A stretch of 64,000 bases of DNA from Rhyzopertha dominica (taxonomy: Eukaryota; Arthropoda; Insecta; Coleoptera; Bostrichidae), in assembly GCA_025024175.1 (NCBI GenBank), contig QCXZ01000001.1:31986942-32050941 (forward strand), written 5' to 3'. Shown in pieces: positions 13,101 through 28,300 of this stretch; position 1 is the stretch's first letter, and each line of letters starts with the position of its first letter. Position numbers and translations under genes: made by a program. Under the pieces are notes generated by a model, which worked only from the letters and a program-made list of their open reading frames with translations, was not told where the DNA came from and searched no databases.

Positions 13101-16100
13101 CTGCCAAAACAAAATATATACGGAATAAATCAACAAGCAACAAATATCCGTCAAGTTGAGCTATACATTATTTTGCAACAGTTTTCAAGTAAAATGCCTC
13201 GTGACAAGCCCGATAGTGAAGATTTGCGTGTTTCTATCTGTAAAGCCCACGACCAGGGCACTTCGGGGCGTAAAATATCTGCCTCACACTCAGTTCCACG
13301 CTTTACAGTGCAAGATATTGTCAATTTATATAAAAGAACTGGCGGAGTCCGTTAAAAAAATACAAAACTGGCCGACCAAGTCAAATTACCGGAGCAGATA
13401 AGAACGCTTTGCGTAAAATTATCAAAACAAACCGACGGTGCAATGCCAAAGAACTAACAGTACTATGGAAGGCTCGCATTGTAAAGGAAGTTTCATTATC
13501 CATAACAAAAAGATGTATCAAAGAAATAGGATACAAATTTTATAAGGTATTATTACTTTTCCTTTTGGAGTACAAGCACTTATAATTTAATTTCATTTTT
13601 CTACTAGGCAAAAGAAATACCCTTTTTGACCCAATTACAGAAGAAGAACAGACTAAAATGGGCGCAGGAACGTAAAAACTGGACTCAACGGTAATGGAAT
13701 AGTATCATTTGGAATGATGAGTCGAAATTCGAGGTATGTGTGTGTGACACGCGAAGAAGAGTTTTACGCACATTTTCAGAAGCATATCACAATGACTGGT
13801 AAAAAAAGTTAAGTTCCCAGGGTCTGTGATGGTTTGGGGGTATGGGCAGTCTGCGTATTATTGATGCCACTGTTAAGACGCAGAAAGACAGAGATATTCT
13901 AAGAGAAAATTTTTACCCTCCATCCTGAATTGTCAAACAGCCGAAGGCGAATTTATGTTCCAGCACGATGGAACGCCGTGTCATACGGCAAAAATAATTC
14001 AAACATGGTTGCAAGAATATAAAATATATATAATATAGGTATAATATTAAAATGGACCTCTTCTAGTCCGGATTTATCTCCAATTGAGACCATGTGGCAT
14101 AATATGAAGAAACAGCTTCGTAAAACCCCAGCGCGTACCGTAAACGAATTAAAAGCCACCTTGCAGGCTATATGGGACAAAACGGTACCAAACGAATGTG
14201 TAAGGCTGATGACTACAATGCCTAGCAGAATTAAAGCCGTTATTGCTATATAACAAAAGTGGTGTAACACAGTATTAAATGTTGGCCAAACTCTTTTATG
14301 ATGCATTAGTTGATATAGCCGAACTATTATGACCCGTTGGTTGAATTACATTTTTGGTTTTATATTATTGTCGTTCACGTAAATGAAATAAAATTGTTTG
14401 CTTTTGTAAGTTCTAGGTTTGTGTTTTAATGTAGTATAAACAGTTTTGCAGCAATTTGTCACAGTTTGTGTTGGTATCAGAACTTTTTAAAGCATGTAAC
14501 TGTAAATGCCAGCCGGCCGAACTATTATGAGCCTGGGCTCGTATATAGTGATATGAAAGATATAAGAATAAGAATAGGAAGTATGGGAATCAAGGAATAA
14601 TTAGCAAGCAGCTAGTCTCCCTAAACACTTCGTTCATAGCGGAATGAAGAATTGTGCAGATAAAATGCACACAAATCTTTGTTTTTGTTAATCTATTAAT
14701 GAATAGAGAAAAGCGAAGTTTAGGGGTATATGTATATTTCAATTTCAAAATAATTTAGTCAAAGGAATTTGTAGCGTTACACCGCACAAGCAATGTGTTT
14801 TAAAAGACTGATCTAAGAGCTTAATTGTGCAAACACACTTTTGTTTGAAAATCTGTTGTTTATTAGATATAATTGAGTGAATGACAACTTGAATATTCAT
14901 CAACTAAATTGCTAGATGCAACATATACAGACAGTGTACCATAGTTTGTGTTAACATCATAGCTTTTGATAATGTTCACTGCAGGGTACTCCTTTGGTAC
15001 TTTTCCTTTTCTGTTCTAAAATGATTTTTACCATTAATGAATTATAGACATTTAAAAACAGAACACCATTTATATGGATTATCAGTGTTGTGATATAGTC
15101 ACTGTTAAATACCCACTTCTATTTTACGATATTAAGAATTTTTATGTGTTGTGGTCTTATTTTTTTTGCAAAGTAATCATTCACATATGTGACAGAATTT
15201 AACAATTTGTTTTAAGATCCTGTATATCTTATCTCGTATTTAATGGTTAAGCAGTGAACAGTCGTGAAAATACATACAATCTTACATCGTCAGTAAGCTC
15301 AAATATGACGGATGTAAGTCAGCTGTGCTAGATTATATGCTGTAAGTCAAAGAACATTAAGACTGTAAGTACAGTACAGACACAATAAAATAAGTATATT
15401 AAGCAAAAAGTTTTTGCGTATAATATAGGGTGGAAAAACATTTTTTCTTACCTAGGTAGATTGTTTCATTTGTGTCTGTATGTTCCATAAATAAATTAGT
15501 TTCAGTAACGATTACTATTTTTAGTGTGATATACAAAACCGAATCGATTCATAACAACCGACATGAATCGTTTCGCATTGTTTTAATTTTTGAACATTCG
15601 TAATACAATACCGCATCAAATTCGAGATTCTCGATTAGAGATCGAGAATGCGGCATCGATATCGAGAACTAATTTTTACATGTTTTTTTCAAGATCGAGA
15701 TCGAGAATGTCAAAATCTCGTCTCGTCTCGTCTCACGGCAACACTAATTTTGCAGTACTGCTTACTATTTGTAACACTTCCCTATCCTCATTATTATAGA
15801 ATCGATCTTCATATTTCGTCCGCATTTTAGAGAGTAATCCATAAACTGCAATGTATCTATGCAATCTGTTGAATATTGTCCTATACCTCTAACATCTTTC
15901 TGGGTAATTATTATAATAAACTTTACTTGGTCTTTTTCAATTTCTGATATTTGCATAGTAAATTGGCAGCATTTCGTGTTGGAATTCATGCTTAGGTAAC
16001 AACAAACAACGAAAAGGAGCATTTATCAACAGTTTTCTTTTTCATATAGGGCAACGCCTGATTTATTATTTCAATTTTTTATGTTTCCTCTATATATGAG

Positions 16101-16327
16101 CCAGTCGCGCTTACTCCTTCTTAAATTTAGTCTATCCTCATAGGTAGCCGATCACTATTTCAGCAGTTGTAGATTATAGTTTTAATGGTTAGGTGGAAGA
16201 ACATCTCATCATGCAGCTAGTTTTAAACCTCGCCCTTGAGGAAATTACTTATATAATTTGTTTTTTTTTGTGAATAATATTGAAATTACGTTTTCATTTT
16301 ATGTAGCTTTTCTTCAATAAAGACCTT

Positions 16328-16358
<31 letters not shown>

Positions 16359-19300
16359 TTATTTAATCAGTTTTCTTTTTTATCAATAAGGTGTAAAGGT
16401 ATGCAGTGTCTCTCACTAGTTTACTACTGTCTTTTGTACTATTTTCTTCCACTTAGTCCTGTCCTGTTCTAGCTTTGTCCCAGGTGAGGTTTCTTTTCTT
16501 CAACGGTCTTCTGCGGTCTTCCTCTTTTCTTTCGTTGTACTTTTGCCTCCCATACTAGTTTTGCTGGCTTTTCCTCGTTCATTCTCACTAAGTACCCGAA
16601 CCACTTTAATTTATTCTCTTCCATAGTTTGTTTAATCGACTCTATTACCAGTTCTTCNCTGATTCTGTCGTTTCTTATACTGTCCATTCTAGTCATCCCT
16701 TTAACACGTCTCAAATATTTCATCTCTGTTGTCTGCAGTCTACTTAAAAGTCTATCACTTAACACCCAACTTTCACTAGCGTATGTCAATATTGATCTAT
16801 AAATGGTCTTGTATACCCTCATTTTTGTCTTCTCAATTATTTCCTTTTTCATTATTAGCGCCTTATTTAGTGAGTGGTACACTTTTTTTGCACTAGTGAT
16901 TCTTTCATTTATTCCATTGCTTTGTATTGTAACTCCTTAAAACTTTTAACCTGTTTTATTTGTTTCCCATTTATTATTATGTCTATCTTTTTGCCCTCCT
17001 TTCCTATGGCCATTGTTTTAGTCTTGCTCGTATTTATTAACATTTTACGTTTTGTTAGTTCTTTCTTCCACAACTCTACATTTTGTTGTAACTTCTCTTC
17101 ATTTTCTGCACAGATCATCAGGTCATCTGCAAATGCGCATTCTGCTAGCTTTATCACCTTTAGTTTTCTATACCCTAATTTGATTTCTTTCTGGTAATGT
17201 AGTTCCCACAATATGTCGTCCATTACCATGATAAACAGTGTTGGACTTAACAGCCCCCCTTGCCTTAATCCTTAATCCATCCACTACGTGAATATCCCGT
17301 GATTCCATGTTTCTTGTTCTGACGTAATTTTTTGTGCCACTGTATAAACTCTCTGTGCTTTCTCTGAGCTTATTATTTATACCTCTTTTCTTCATACTTT
17401 CCTAGACCACTTTTCTAGGGATGTTATCAAATGCTGTCTCTAAGTTCAAAAATGCGAACAGATTCCTTTTTCTTTGAATGTGGGCGTGTGGGCTTCGCCC
17501 TCTTCTAAACCCGCTTTGTGCTTCGTCTAATTGTGGTTCGAACTTTTCTCTTAATCTTGCTTCGATCAGTCTTTCATAAACCTTTATTGAATAACTAAGT
17601 TTAAAGTAAAAGTTACTTTTGCTGCACATCAAATTACTCAAAAAATAAATGCAATCGACTGGTATATTCACAAGAAATGAGGCCCAAAAACGAATTAAAT
17701 GAAAAACGAAAGATTTTAAAATAAAAGACGATCACCATTCAATAGAGGTTGTCTTTAAAGGTGTATACGCAATTTCAAAAAATTATAAACGACATCGTTT
17801 ATGAAGTTTCGTTTTGTTTCATAAAGACGAATTTAGATAAACTAATTATCTTTTCAAATTACTGGAGACCATCGAAATATGCAACTTTGACCGTATTTAA
17901 CTGTCTCCGTATCTTTCACCGTTTCCGCGATCACAATAGAATTTGAATACATAATTTACATAGTGACAAACCTGGTAATCTAAAATAGGCGTGAATTGTA
18001 AACTTGCTTTAAAAAATTACCAGCTGCTTAATTATCTCAAACTTCTTCTCTTGCAGATATAGAAAATGCTTACAGAGAGCACAAGATGTGTTCACTAATA
18101 GGTGTAGAGGGCGGACATTCGTTAGCAGGAAGCTTAGCCGTGTTGAGGACGCTGTATCACGTTGGTGTGAGATATCTCACGTTAACGTCAACGTGCAACA
18201 CCCCTTGGTAAGCCTCTTTAGTTCTATCCCATTAATATATGGTTTTTCACACTTTGAAAAACATCTAATGCATATAAGCATCTCGTTTGTTTATACAGGG
18301 CGGATTGTTCGTTGTCAGATGAACCTGGAAAGAAACCAGAACACGACGGCTTGACGAATTTCGGAAAAGTAAGTAATTTAATTACTTGGCGCAGTTTTTG
18401 TTGATTTAGAAAATAATAATTGCAGTTATACTAAAAGATTCGGAAAAAACTGATAAAAGTTACTAAAATCATTTTTAAAAATATTCAAAACTTCTACATC
18501 TAAAGGTATTCAAACTACGTAACTCTTCTGGCCATATAAAGTAGATCAGAAGTCTTATTTAATCAGAAATTTAAAGTACATAACATTTCGATGTGGAATT
18601 GTCCCAAAAACAAAAGTTGCTAGGTGTGGAATAGGGGTTTGAAGTTTATAAACCCTTAATTAAATATGTTAGTGTTCGTAATGTTTTCTTAGAAGCTGTT
18701 TCTTTTTCTTTTAATTCGCTATATCTAAATTCCTTTTATTAACTGATGCACTGAACGAATTGTATTAGTTTCTTAACAAAATGTTATTTAACATAAAAAA
18801 TTTTATAGGTAAAAATGGCGTTAAGCAAAATATTTGTCCACGCAGCATTTTTCTTATTTTGAAACAAATTTGCTGCTTCTGCAAATTTAATTTTTTCCTT
18901 AAATAAATGCACTTATTAAAATAAAATATGTCTTTGTTGATTCATGTAATGGTTCTTGTTTTCTTAAGTAATAGTATTAGCTCCTATTTAATAATTGATT
19001 TGCTGAACCAAGTAAAGCTATAATTTATTCACAAAAACACTGTTTTCCAGAGTAGTTAAACGGGCATCAAAAATAAGGTATTTTAAAATATGAAGCAAAC
19101 TCATTCGAACATATCGTGCATTGCATCAGCACAGTAATTCCGAACAATTTGGAAATACGGAATACCATTAAATACACAATTTTCTTTATTTCCCGTTCTG
19201 GAAACGTCATTTGTAGCAATGTCTCTTCAACTTCAACATATTTTTGAAAGCGCATTCACTAATAAGTAGATCTTCTAAATCCTTTTTGAGACTATTTTAG

Positions 19301-22300
19301 TACAGCTTAACACGCTCTATCACTTAATTCACTACCACTACATAATCATCATTAGCACTTATTAACTTGTTCAAAAATGCGTTACCACATGGCGAGACCG
19401 ATAAATGGTACGGGAATATACTGGTGGCGGGAACATGGTCGTCTACTACAATCTTTGTTGAATTAGCAAACCCTTTTTTTGTTGTATCAACCCATGTTAA
19501 CAAATAGTCAGTTGCACAAATGTATGACCAAGATGAAATTTAATGAATTTACAAAAAAATTAATCACGGTTGCAAATTTTCACACAGCAAATCTTTTTTG
19601 TTGCAAAAATTAAAACATTTTTTTCAGGGTGTTTCACACTATATTAATGCCGCTTTTATACTTTCTAATTCCCAGACAGACAAAAAACTGTCAAAAAATA
19701 TTTAAATTTTAAAGTTACCTCCAAATTCACCGGAAAAGTAAGCAGCTAGAAAACATTATTAATATAAACCAGTAGCTCATCTAGCAATATCGAGATAAAT
19801 GATTGAAATTTCATAAAGCTTTGGAATTACTGGTTTAGCCCTAGCAGTTTGGCAAAATGAGAGCGACACATTTGGTCGCTTTTAAGCGCCCTTAAACGCT
19901 ATATGACGACCTCAGTGCGTTGCGTCAAGTAAAGATTTTTTAATAACAACTTTTCGAAATAATATCAAGCAAAGACGTATTCTGGTAAGATGTTGCAGAA
20001 ACAAGAGTAATAATATCGTAATAATCCCTAACTGGCTTTTTGTGTAACAATATTCAGTTACAGCTATTAAAGGAGATTAAAATGACATACAGGTGAATCT
20101 AAAATTACATTTTAAGTCATCGGGAACAATCAAAAAGCATTACGCCTGGGAGAAAAAAAAGGAAGCTCAGTAGACTTCCAAAAATAATCCATAGCCTAGT
20201 CATTTTAAATACAATACTGCGAAAAAATTCCAGTGATCAAAAACTTTTGTTCATGCGGTGCCAGCGTTGCGAAATATTTAAAAATCACGAAAAACTGTTT
20301 TTGGCGAATATCTCGTTCCATATGTCTCTTAGGTAAATTTATTATTTTATATGTATTTTAAGTCATCAAATTTTACACAAAAAGCGTTCTATTATTTTTT
20401 CTGTTTAATTTTGATATACCGTTTTCGCGATATAGTGCGGATAAATGTGACTTTCGTCCAAAGTAAACACCATTTCCACTAATTTATATGGTGTAAAATT
20501 AATTTTGATTCAGGTTTGGAATTATGCTAAGTATTGCTTGTGACTACCAAAGAATAGTTTGGCTTTTGTTTATGTACTTCACGTCACGCAATTATTAAAG
20601 TTCAATATTTTTCTGTTAGATGGCTACTACAATATAGAAAAAATGCAAACTAAAATATCGTTTATTCAGTACAAAAAAAACTAAAAAATGCATTAATAAT
20701 ATCCAAAGTAAAAAAAATCGGCATAAAATAATTATACCTTTTTATTTAAAAACAAATNGTTATCCAATTTTACAAAAACCAAAAATCTGAGCTTGAAACT
20801 GAGGCGTTTTTTATAAATTTGATTGGACTTGAGTAAACCTCAAATTTTTTTACAAAAAACATCTGAAACTGTCGACTGCAGGTAATATGCAGGCTTAACA
20901 AGGTTTCGCTCATTTCCGACAAGAAAATCGAAAATGCAATAATATACAGGTTGTTTCATTTGAAATATAAGAACAGTGCAGTGCAGCAAAAATTAGACAC
21001 TGTAGAAATGGAAATATTTTTAAGTTGTAGCGCTTTGCAAATAAAAAAGAACCTACAGAAGAATGCCATAGTAGAATCGATATTTTGATGTAGACACCGA
21101 CATTAATCCACAAGATATTTTATCTACTCCGACATAAATAGTGATACTGAAAACGAGGATACAAACGATTTAACAGAACTATCCGGCAATGAAATAGATA
21201 ATTTTTTTAAGAAATTAAGAAATGAGATTTTCGCCAAAAACTGTTTTCCGTTACCTTTGTCTTTGAATTCCTTGCAACACCGATATGATACCGATGGAGA
21301 CTTTATTGTGGTTGCCATACATCCCGGTACACCGAGACATGCCACCAGTTTTATTATGAGCTTTGTCCCGGTGTCAGCTCGCGCATTAAATGTCCCCGTA
21401 TGTTGCGACCGTACCGAAGCATAGGTGAATCACGATGCTCGGCGTCCTCAAGTCAATGTGTTTAGTATTTCAATAATTTGAATGCATTTAAATTAAAAAG
21501 TAGAATGGGTAAATGTTAAAAACTATACCCTGGTTATAGATGCTTTGGAGAGATAATGTACAAAAAAAATTATTTCCAAGCGAGAAAATTATCCAGTTTG
21601 GAATGACAAATCCATGCATGATAAATTGTTCTATTTACAACAAACTGATGTTAAACGAAATAAAAATATTGTTGTGCCAATAATATACAAGAAAGTTTTG
21701 CTCACTAGGAATTTTTTCGTAGTGAAAGCTTAAATAACTATAAGTATAAGACTTACCTTCAAGTCGTGCTTTTAATGTTATGAAACTATATAAGTGCACC
21801 AATTTGTATACTAACACGTTCAATTTACATTTATTTATAGTAAATTGTAGAAAATGTAAGAAGTGCGCTATCTGTTCATTATTAAATAATGGTGTTGCGG
21901 GTTGTTAAACTAACAATTGATTCATTGCAATATTTTCTGGCTGTTCAACTGAAAAATTAAAGTATAAGACGCATCTCTACGAACGTGATAAAACTTAATA
22001 ACTGCAATGTAAAAGACATTCGCGTTCTCCTGAGACTAGTAATAATATTCATAGCACACTTTATTATATTGTATGCATTCTTTCTGCGCCGAATGAATCG
22101 CTTAATATTGTTAATACGCTTTATGCAATGCAATAAATTCCCTGTTTAAATGATTCCGGTACGCTCGGCAATTTCAAGTAGTCTAGAAACAAAAATGCAA
22201 CGACATATCAGTTAAATTTATGACTTCACGTACACGNGCTTTCCCGTTCAAGTGCTGCCCTATTCGCATACACCGTTTAACCGCCATATTTATGCGGTAA

Positions 22301-25300
22301 TACATATTGGATGAGGAAAAAATGGAATAAAGTTTTTTATGCGTTCTCGCCAAAACTCGTTATCTTTGTTTGGGGCAGGACGGGCGTTATTTTGGATAAA
22401 CGACGTACTTAGTTTTATGCAAATCGAGCTCCAGATACAACGGTTTCGTTAAACGCTCTGCAGTTTATAAAACGAAACTTTTTTCATCTTTCCAGCGCCC
22501 CGCAGCCTGATAAATATTCACGTTTGCAAATCTTGCGGCAAAGCCGTCCTTAAAAAAAAGTTATTCCGCGGCCTTGGCTGAACTTGAAAAACTACATTTC
22601 ATTAGGCTGCGCCCTAATGCGGAGAGAAAACAAAGCTTTCCGCTGTTTTCTCGCAGCTTTTTATGGCCCGATTCGGTTTTTATTGAACCGCGCAATAAAC
22701 GAGATCGTTCGCAAAAGGATATTGCTCACAAACTATCGTTAAAAACATTAACAACTGATGAAATCATGACGAAGTCTGTAAAAAGCAATAATTCAGAGCG
22801 TCACCATTCAGAGCTGGATGGACGGTTTGGCAAGAAATAAAAATTGCAAATTGTTCTATTTACTCCAAGTGAATTAATTATTTCTTCAGAAGCACATAGC
22901 TCAAAGTTAAATCCACTTTATTGGTTTAAAATGGCAAAGCGTGTTTGTCTAAAAGCCGTCATCGGTAGTCAGTAGCATAGTTATACAAAAATTAAAGAAG
23001 CCGTTGTGACGTTGTCAAAAATTAAACTAATCTAGCGAGTCAGACTCGACTAGAAACGTAAAGCAACCTTCAAACAAACAACGTAAGCAACTTAGCGATT
23101 AATTAAATTTCTGAATCAAGACTTAAAATGCATTTTAGCAGTTGATCGTAAACCAAACCAACTTAAACTCTGAAATAAAATAATGAAATAACAGTAATAA
23201 AACTTCCCCCAAATTCCACATAAAATATTACTTACATTCCAATACCAACGAATTAATTGAGAATATCTATAGATTCGAGAAGTGATAAAATGGACTTCGT
23301 AAATAAAGTTTTTAATTTCTTGCATAACAAAGATTTTGAAATCGTTGATAAATAATAAAACATTTAAATTTAATAATAAATTAAAATTTTAGACACAGCT
23401 GATCCAACTTTAAAATTGTTTAATTATTATTCTAAATCACAGATTTTTTTGATGAACCCAAGGACTTCGAGAGCTTACAGACTGCCTAAAATATACAAGG
23501 ACGGGAGTCTTATTAAATTTGTTTGTTATACGCATTCGTGAACCTTTACATTTTAAAAACTCGTTTGCCATTAGACGTACTTTGGACTTTATTATTATAC
23601 TATAGCAACTCTAAGTATAAAATTTATTCTCGCTGAAGATGACCGATAACCGAAACGTCATGATATTGAAGCCATGAAATTTCAGAGCGTCGTGAAAGAA
23701 ATGAACCGCCTGGGCATGATTGTCGACCTTTCTCACGTGTCAATCGGAACGATGCATGACGCCCTTGAGGTATCCAAGGCTCCGGTCATCTTCAGCCATT
23801 CGTCGGCCAGGGCTCTATGCAACTCGACGAGGAACGTGCAGGACGAGACCCTCAGAAAGTTGGCGATGAACAAGGGAATCGTCATGATAAACTTCTACTC
23901 CAAGTTCCTCACGTGCAAGGAGGTCGCCACAGTAGCAGATGCTGTAGGTGAGTTGTCGCTGGCAGTTAGTCGCCGAGTTGCTGATTTAGTTTGGCTAATT
24001 TGTAAAGTGGGGGCTGCGTGTGACAGCAGAGGGGTAAACTGTCACAAGAATGGGGTATTAAGGAACACTGAGGTGTGCAAATTCCCTAGATAACCCCAGA
24101 TATGTTAATTTACGAGGTGTTCTACAAAAATACTAAATATGCTTAGATTTACATTTTTCAAATTTTGCATTGTTAAAAAAATTATAGGTACCTATACTTT
24201 CTAGAATTGAAAAATAGTATGTAATAGCTGAGGTGATTGTTAAATATTATAGTAGGCGAGCTTAAATAGCAAAATCTGCTTGTTGCAAGATGCTACAAAT
24301 AAAATTTGTAATGCGGCATTAATTTAACATGATTTTTATGAAGAAGCGTAACGATACCATCTGATAGCTGCGATGCATTCGGCCACTTAAATACTAACAA
24401 ATGACGTGAATTACTACTTATCAAAAAGAACATATGATAAATTGTATGCCTACTACATAATGCATTGAAAATGTTTGTTCGATTCTAACAATTCTCGCAA
24501 TCCTCCTATTTAATTTAATTTTACTTTATTACCACATAACACCAGTATTTTAGTAATATTAACACTACACATTATGTAATATATTTTTCATTTACTTTTT
24601 ATATAAATATTTATATAATATTCAGCTTTGGCATATAAGTTGTTCATCTAACAAACATTATGATATAATTATTTCGTAAAACTTTAATATTGCATGTACT
24701 TAAGATTCTGCAGAGTTCTAGTAATGAAAATCCATAATAAGCCGTTAATTTATATCAGCAATACCAAGAAATGTATAGGTAGAATGCTCTGAAATTGCTG
24801 CATCAAAGTGAATTACATATGCATGGTTTAGTACCTATAAATATTTCTTAATAAACGTCAATGAAAAGTATACATAACTGACGAAAAGACGAGCCCAAAA
24901 CACCCAAAGGAATAAGTGATAAATCATAAATCAAAAGTATACTGTCATTAAAAGTTGAAAACTGGTCCATATATCTGAAAGTTGAATTTTTAATAATTAG
25001 TTCTTCTTTAAGGAAATATACTTGAAGTATAGTCCACTCAATTTTTTTTTATTATTAAGCGCTTTCGGCTAACAACTAGCCATCGTCAGTACAAGCAACA
25101 TATATAAAGAAAAAAGGGAACTTTTAGAAATATTTGGACAAAATCAAATATATTGAAACAAGCAAACTTGATCGCAACCTAAAAGCAACCTACATGCAAG
25201 CAACACAAACGTAATATTAATTTAAATCAAATAAACATTTTACAACTGGACAACTAAAATTCTAAAAATCGTTTAGAATAGTTAGAAATTTGTACACTAA

Positions 25301-28300
25301 TAATTTTATACATTTCTAAAGTTTTCAAGTAATTTAATTTTGATGATGTACCGCACAAATGTAATGAATTTAAATTGTCTAGCTTGACAGTGTGTTTATT
25401 AATAATAATAAATGGTTAGGTGACGAAGTATTTGTTGTTACAATACATAATACAATAATTTTACAATCGCGAACGCCTCAGGATCACAGAAGATCACGAT
25501 ACAGGCACCTTCTGCGGCCTGGAAGCGTGGCTTGAAAGCTCAAAAGTGACGTAATGTGCAGAACTATGCAAAGTTACTGGTATACCGTTTTTGTGTACCG
25601 CGATTTCTTATCTTCTTATCACCAGGAGATAATTTATATTAACAATAATAATAAATGAGCTGAAAAATGCAAACGTGCAAACGCAAAAAATGCACTTTTT
25701 CGATTTAAAGAATAAAAAATAATGATAGATCCGCTCTCCAAGACTAATAATGGTGGGATGCGTAAAAATGCATTTTGAGGTTTGTTAGTGCCTATTTTTT
25801 AGGTGTAAACAAAAACTATGAAACAGATACAAAAATCTTACAATTGGTGGTCAGAATTAATATTGGACCTGCTCCGCATTAGAATAAGCAATCCTCTCAC
25901 AAATTTTTTTTATAAGGATGCTTAAAAATTATTTTTGAAGTTTGTTGTTGTCTTTTTTATTGTAAAATCTTAATCTTAAATCCCAAGAAATTGGGATGAA
26001 GGTCTACGGGTCGTTCCCGAAAAATTTCTTTAAATAAGGATGCTTAGGAATATATTTTGAGGCTTGTTGGTGTGGAAAAGATACTAAAANTCTTATAAAA
26101 TTGGTTGTCAGAAATAATGTTAGGGCAGTTTTCCAAGGAAAGGGGGTCAAAAGGTTATGCTCTGCAAATTTTTGTTAAATAAAGTTCCTCAAAAATGCAT
26201 TTTAGGTTTGTTAGTGTCAATTTTTAATGTAGGAGACTGTGAAACTAAAATCTTAAAATTAGTAGTCACAAATAAGGTTGGTCTGAGTGTTCAACGAATT
26301 GAGAGGTTAGGGATTCCTCCACCAGAAATTGTGCATTTTGACATTTGTTACTGTCTTTTTTCAGTGTAAAAACACAGGTACTAAAAACTTTTAATTTATA
26401 GAAATAATGGTTGGTCTGTTCCCCAACAGAAAGAGAGATTAACCTGCAGGTTCCATACGATATTCTAGCAATCTCCCTTCTGAAGTTGACAAGCGTTCCC
26501 TAAATACTAAGTACAAACTCAAGCTAATGTAATTCCCAAAAATGAATGCATCGTAAAGATCAAAGCCCTCTTCCTTGAAGCAATCCCAATCACGATGTGC
26601 AGGAGTTGAGAGCGGAATAATCCAAACATCGCAGGAATGCCGGCTGCTGTGATGCATCCGAAAGAATCCGCTATATTGCCTGGCGTCTCCCCATTATTCC
26701 ACGTGCCCTTAATATCCGATATTCAAAAGGCATTCAACAAATCTCTACCTTAGATGGTATCCGACCCCGGCACAAAAGCTTTGTATAACTAGAAAATTCG
26801 CTCCGAACATTCCAATTACCCCCACCTCACCTCTGTCGTTTATTTTTTGTATGGAATCTAATTTGGGGTGTTAGCGTAAATACACCGTTTTACTGTGACG
26901 CTGTAAAGAAAACAATTTACGACGCTAGTTGTTATGTCAAGTGTAATAATTTCTTTATGTTTTATCTTTTAGCGCACATCAACCACGTACGGGAAATAGC
27001 AGGCGTCGACAACGTCGGATTAGGCGCTGGATACGATGGAATCAACCAGTAAGTACATGCAAATATTACAGAAAAAATATATAATATAATATAAGCTGGG
27101 GACTATGACGGTCGTAGTTTCTTAAAGACCAAGTGATTCAGGGTATGTCGACCTGTAAACTACACGTAAAAGAGTACTCTTTTTTCTTTAGCTAAGCTTT
27201 CGAATTTATTTAAATTCTTCTTCAGAGCATCTACAATTCATCTTAATTAATACAACAAACTATATGGAACCTTATATATACTTACAGAAATTTGAGGCTA
27301 TGTGTAAGTTATAAATATGCGCAACAGTGTTATTTTACGAAACATAAGTTTTTTTTACCATAAATGACTTGTGTCAAATAAATTAATTTTAATTTTTTTA
27401 TGTCATTTCCTTTGATAGCAGATATGTGTATATACTACTTAATTGTTGTGTGTCCGATTTTTTATTCATTACATTATTAATTTTGTTGATGTGGTACATT
27501 TCCAAGATTAGCCTTTTACTGGTATTAATTTCAGTATCTAATATTTTTACCCCATCCCAATCTATCGTGTGGTTGTTGTTGACCACATGTGTGCCTAATG
27601 CACATCGGTCTCTTTTCATAGAAATATCGCTTTTATGCAATGATATTCTGTTCTTTACCCACTGAGATGTTTGACCCACTTATATGCTATCACAAGTGTT
27701 ACATTTTAAACAGTAAATTACATTGGATTTGAATTTTCTTGGTGTTTTTTGATTTTAATTTAGTAAACAAATTCGAACACTTTTTGATATTTCCTCTTGC
27801 AATTTTAATATTTTCCAAATTAAATGTTCTAATTAATTTTGAAGTTAATCCCGTAATATTTGGTAGTGACCCATACTTCTGTGTTTCAGCCCTATTAGTA
27901 CTTGTTTGACTTAAAACTGAATTTCTCATTTCATCGTCCACATTTTCGTTAATCCTAGGACCTACTGTTCCTTCTTCAACATGCATTCCATCACCGAGTG
28001 AAAGGCTGCTGGTGTAGTATAATATTTTATTTATAAGGGCTTTTGGGTATCAATTTTGGATTAGTAACTATTTTAATCTGTTTAAATTTTTGTTTAAGAA
28101 AACGGGATTTGAAATTTTCTGAATTCTGTTTTTCATTTGTTTTATAAAATTAATTTTGATTTTAGTTGAATGATCAGACAAAAAATTAATATATCTTCCT
28201 GAGGCTATAGGTTTTTGATACCAGTCTAATATTATACGTCCATTATGTCGAATTACCCTAGTGTCTAAGAAAGGCACTCCACCATCAACCTCTCTCTCTA

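Larger units (their letters stand above)
12787..14541 (+). mobile_element. Minos-like Tc1 transposon with ~230-bp TIRs, TA target duplication
   Basis: Ends start CGAGCCCAGGCT and finish in its complement, flanked by TA at 12785-12786 and 14542-14543. The TIRs match over about 230 bp. The length (1755 bp), the CGAGCCC terminus and a small transposase intron all fit the Minos group. The left subterminal region has three direct copies of a unit near 32 bp (12979-13070, 'gacgggtcataatagttcgg'), probably transposase-binding sites; the right side has one. The transposase is frameshifted. Confidence 0.88.

Noticed and set aside
16874..17197. 107-codon + strand ORF
   Set aside because: It is the complement of the LINE RT coding sequence.
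21124..21345. Acidic ORF region as a transposase or host gene
   Set aside because: Only an acidic run is seen; no DNA-binding or catalytic motif follows and the frames are short.
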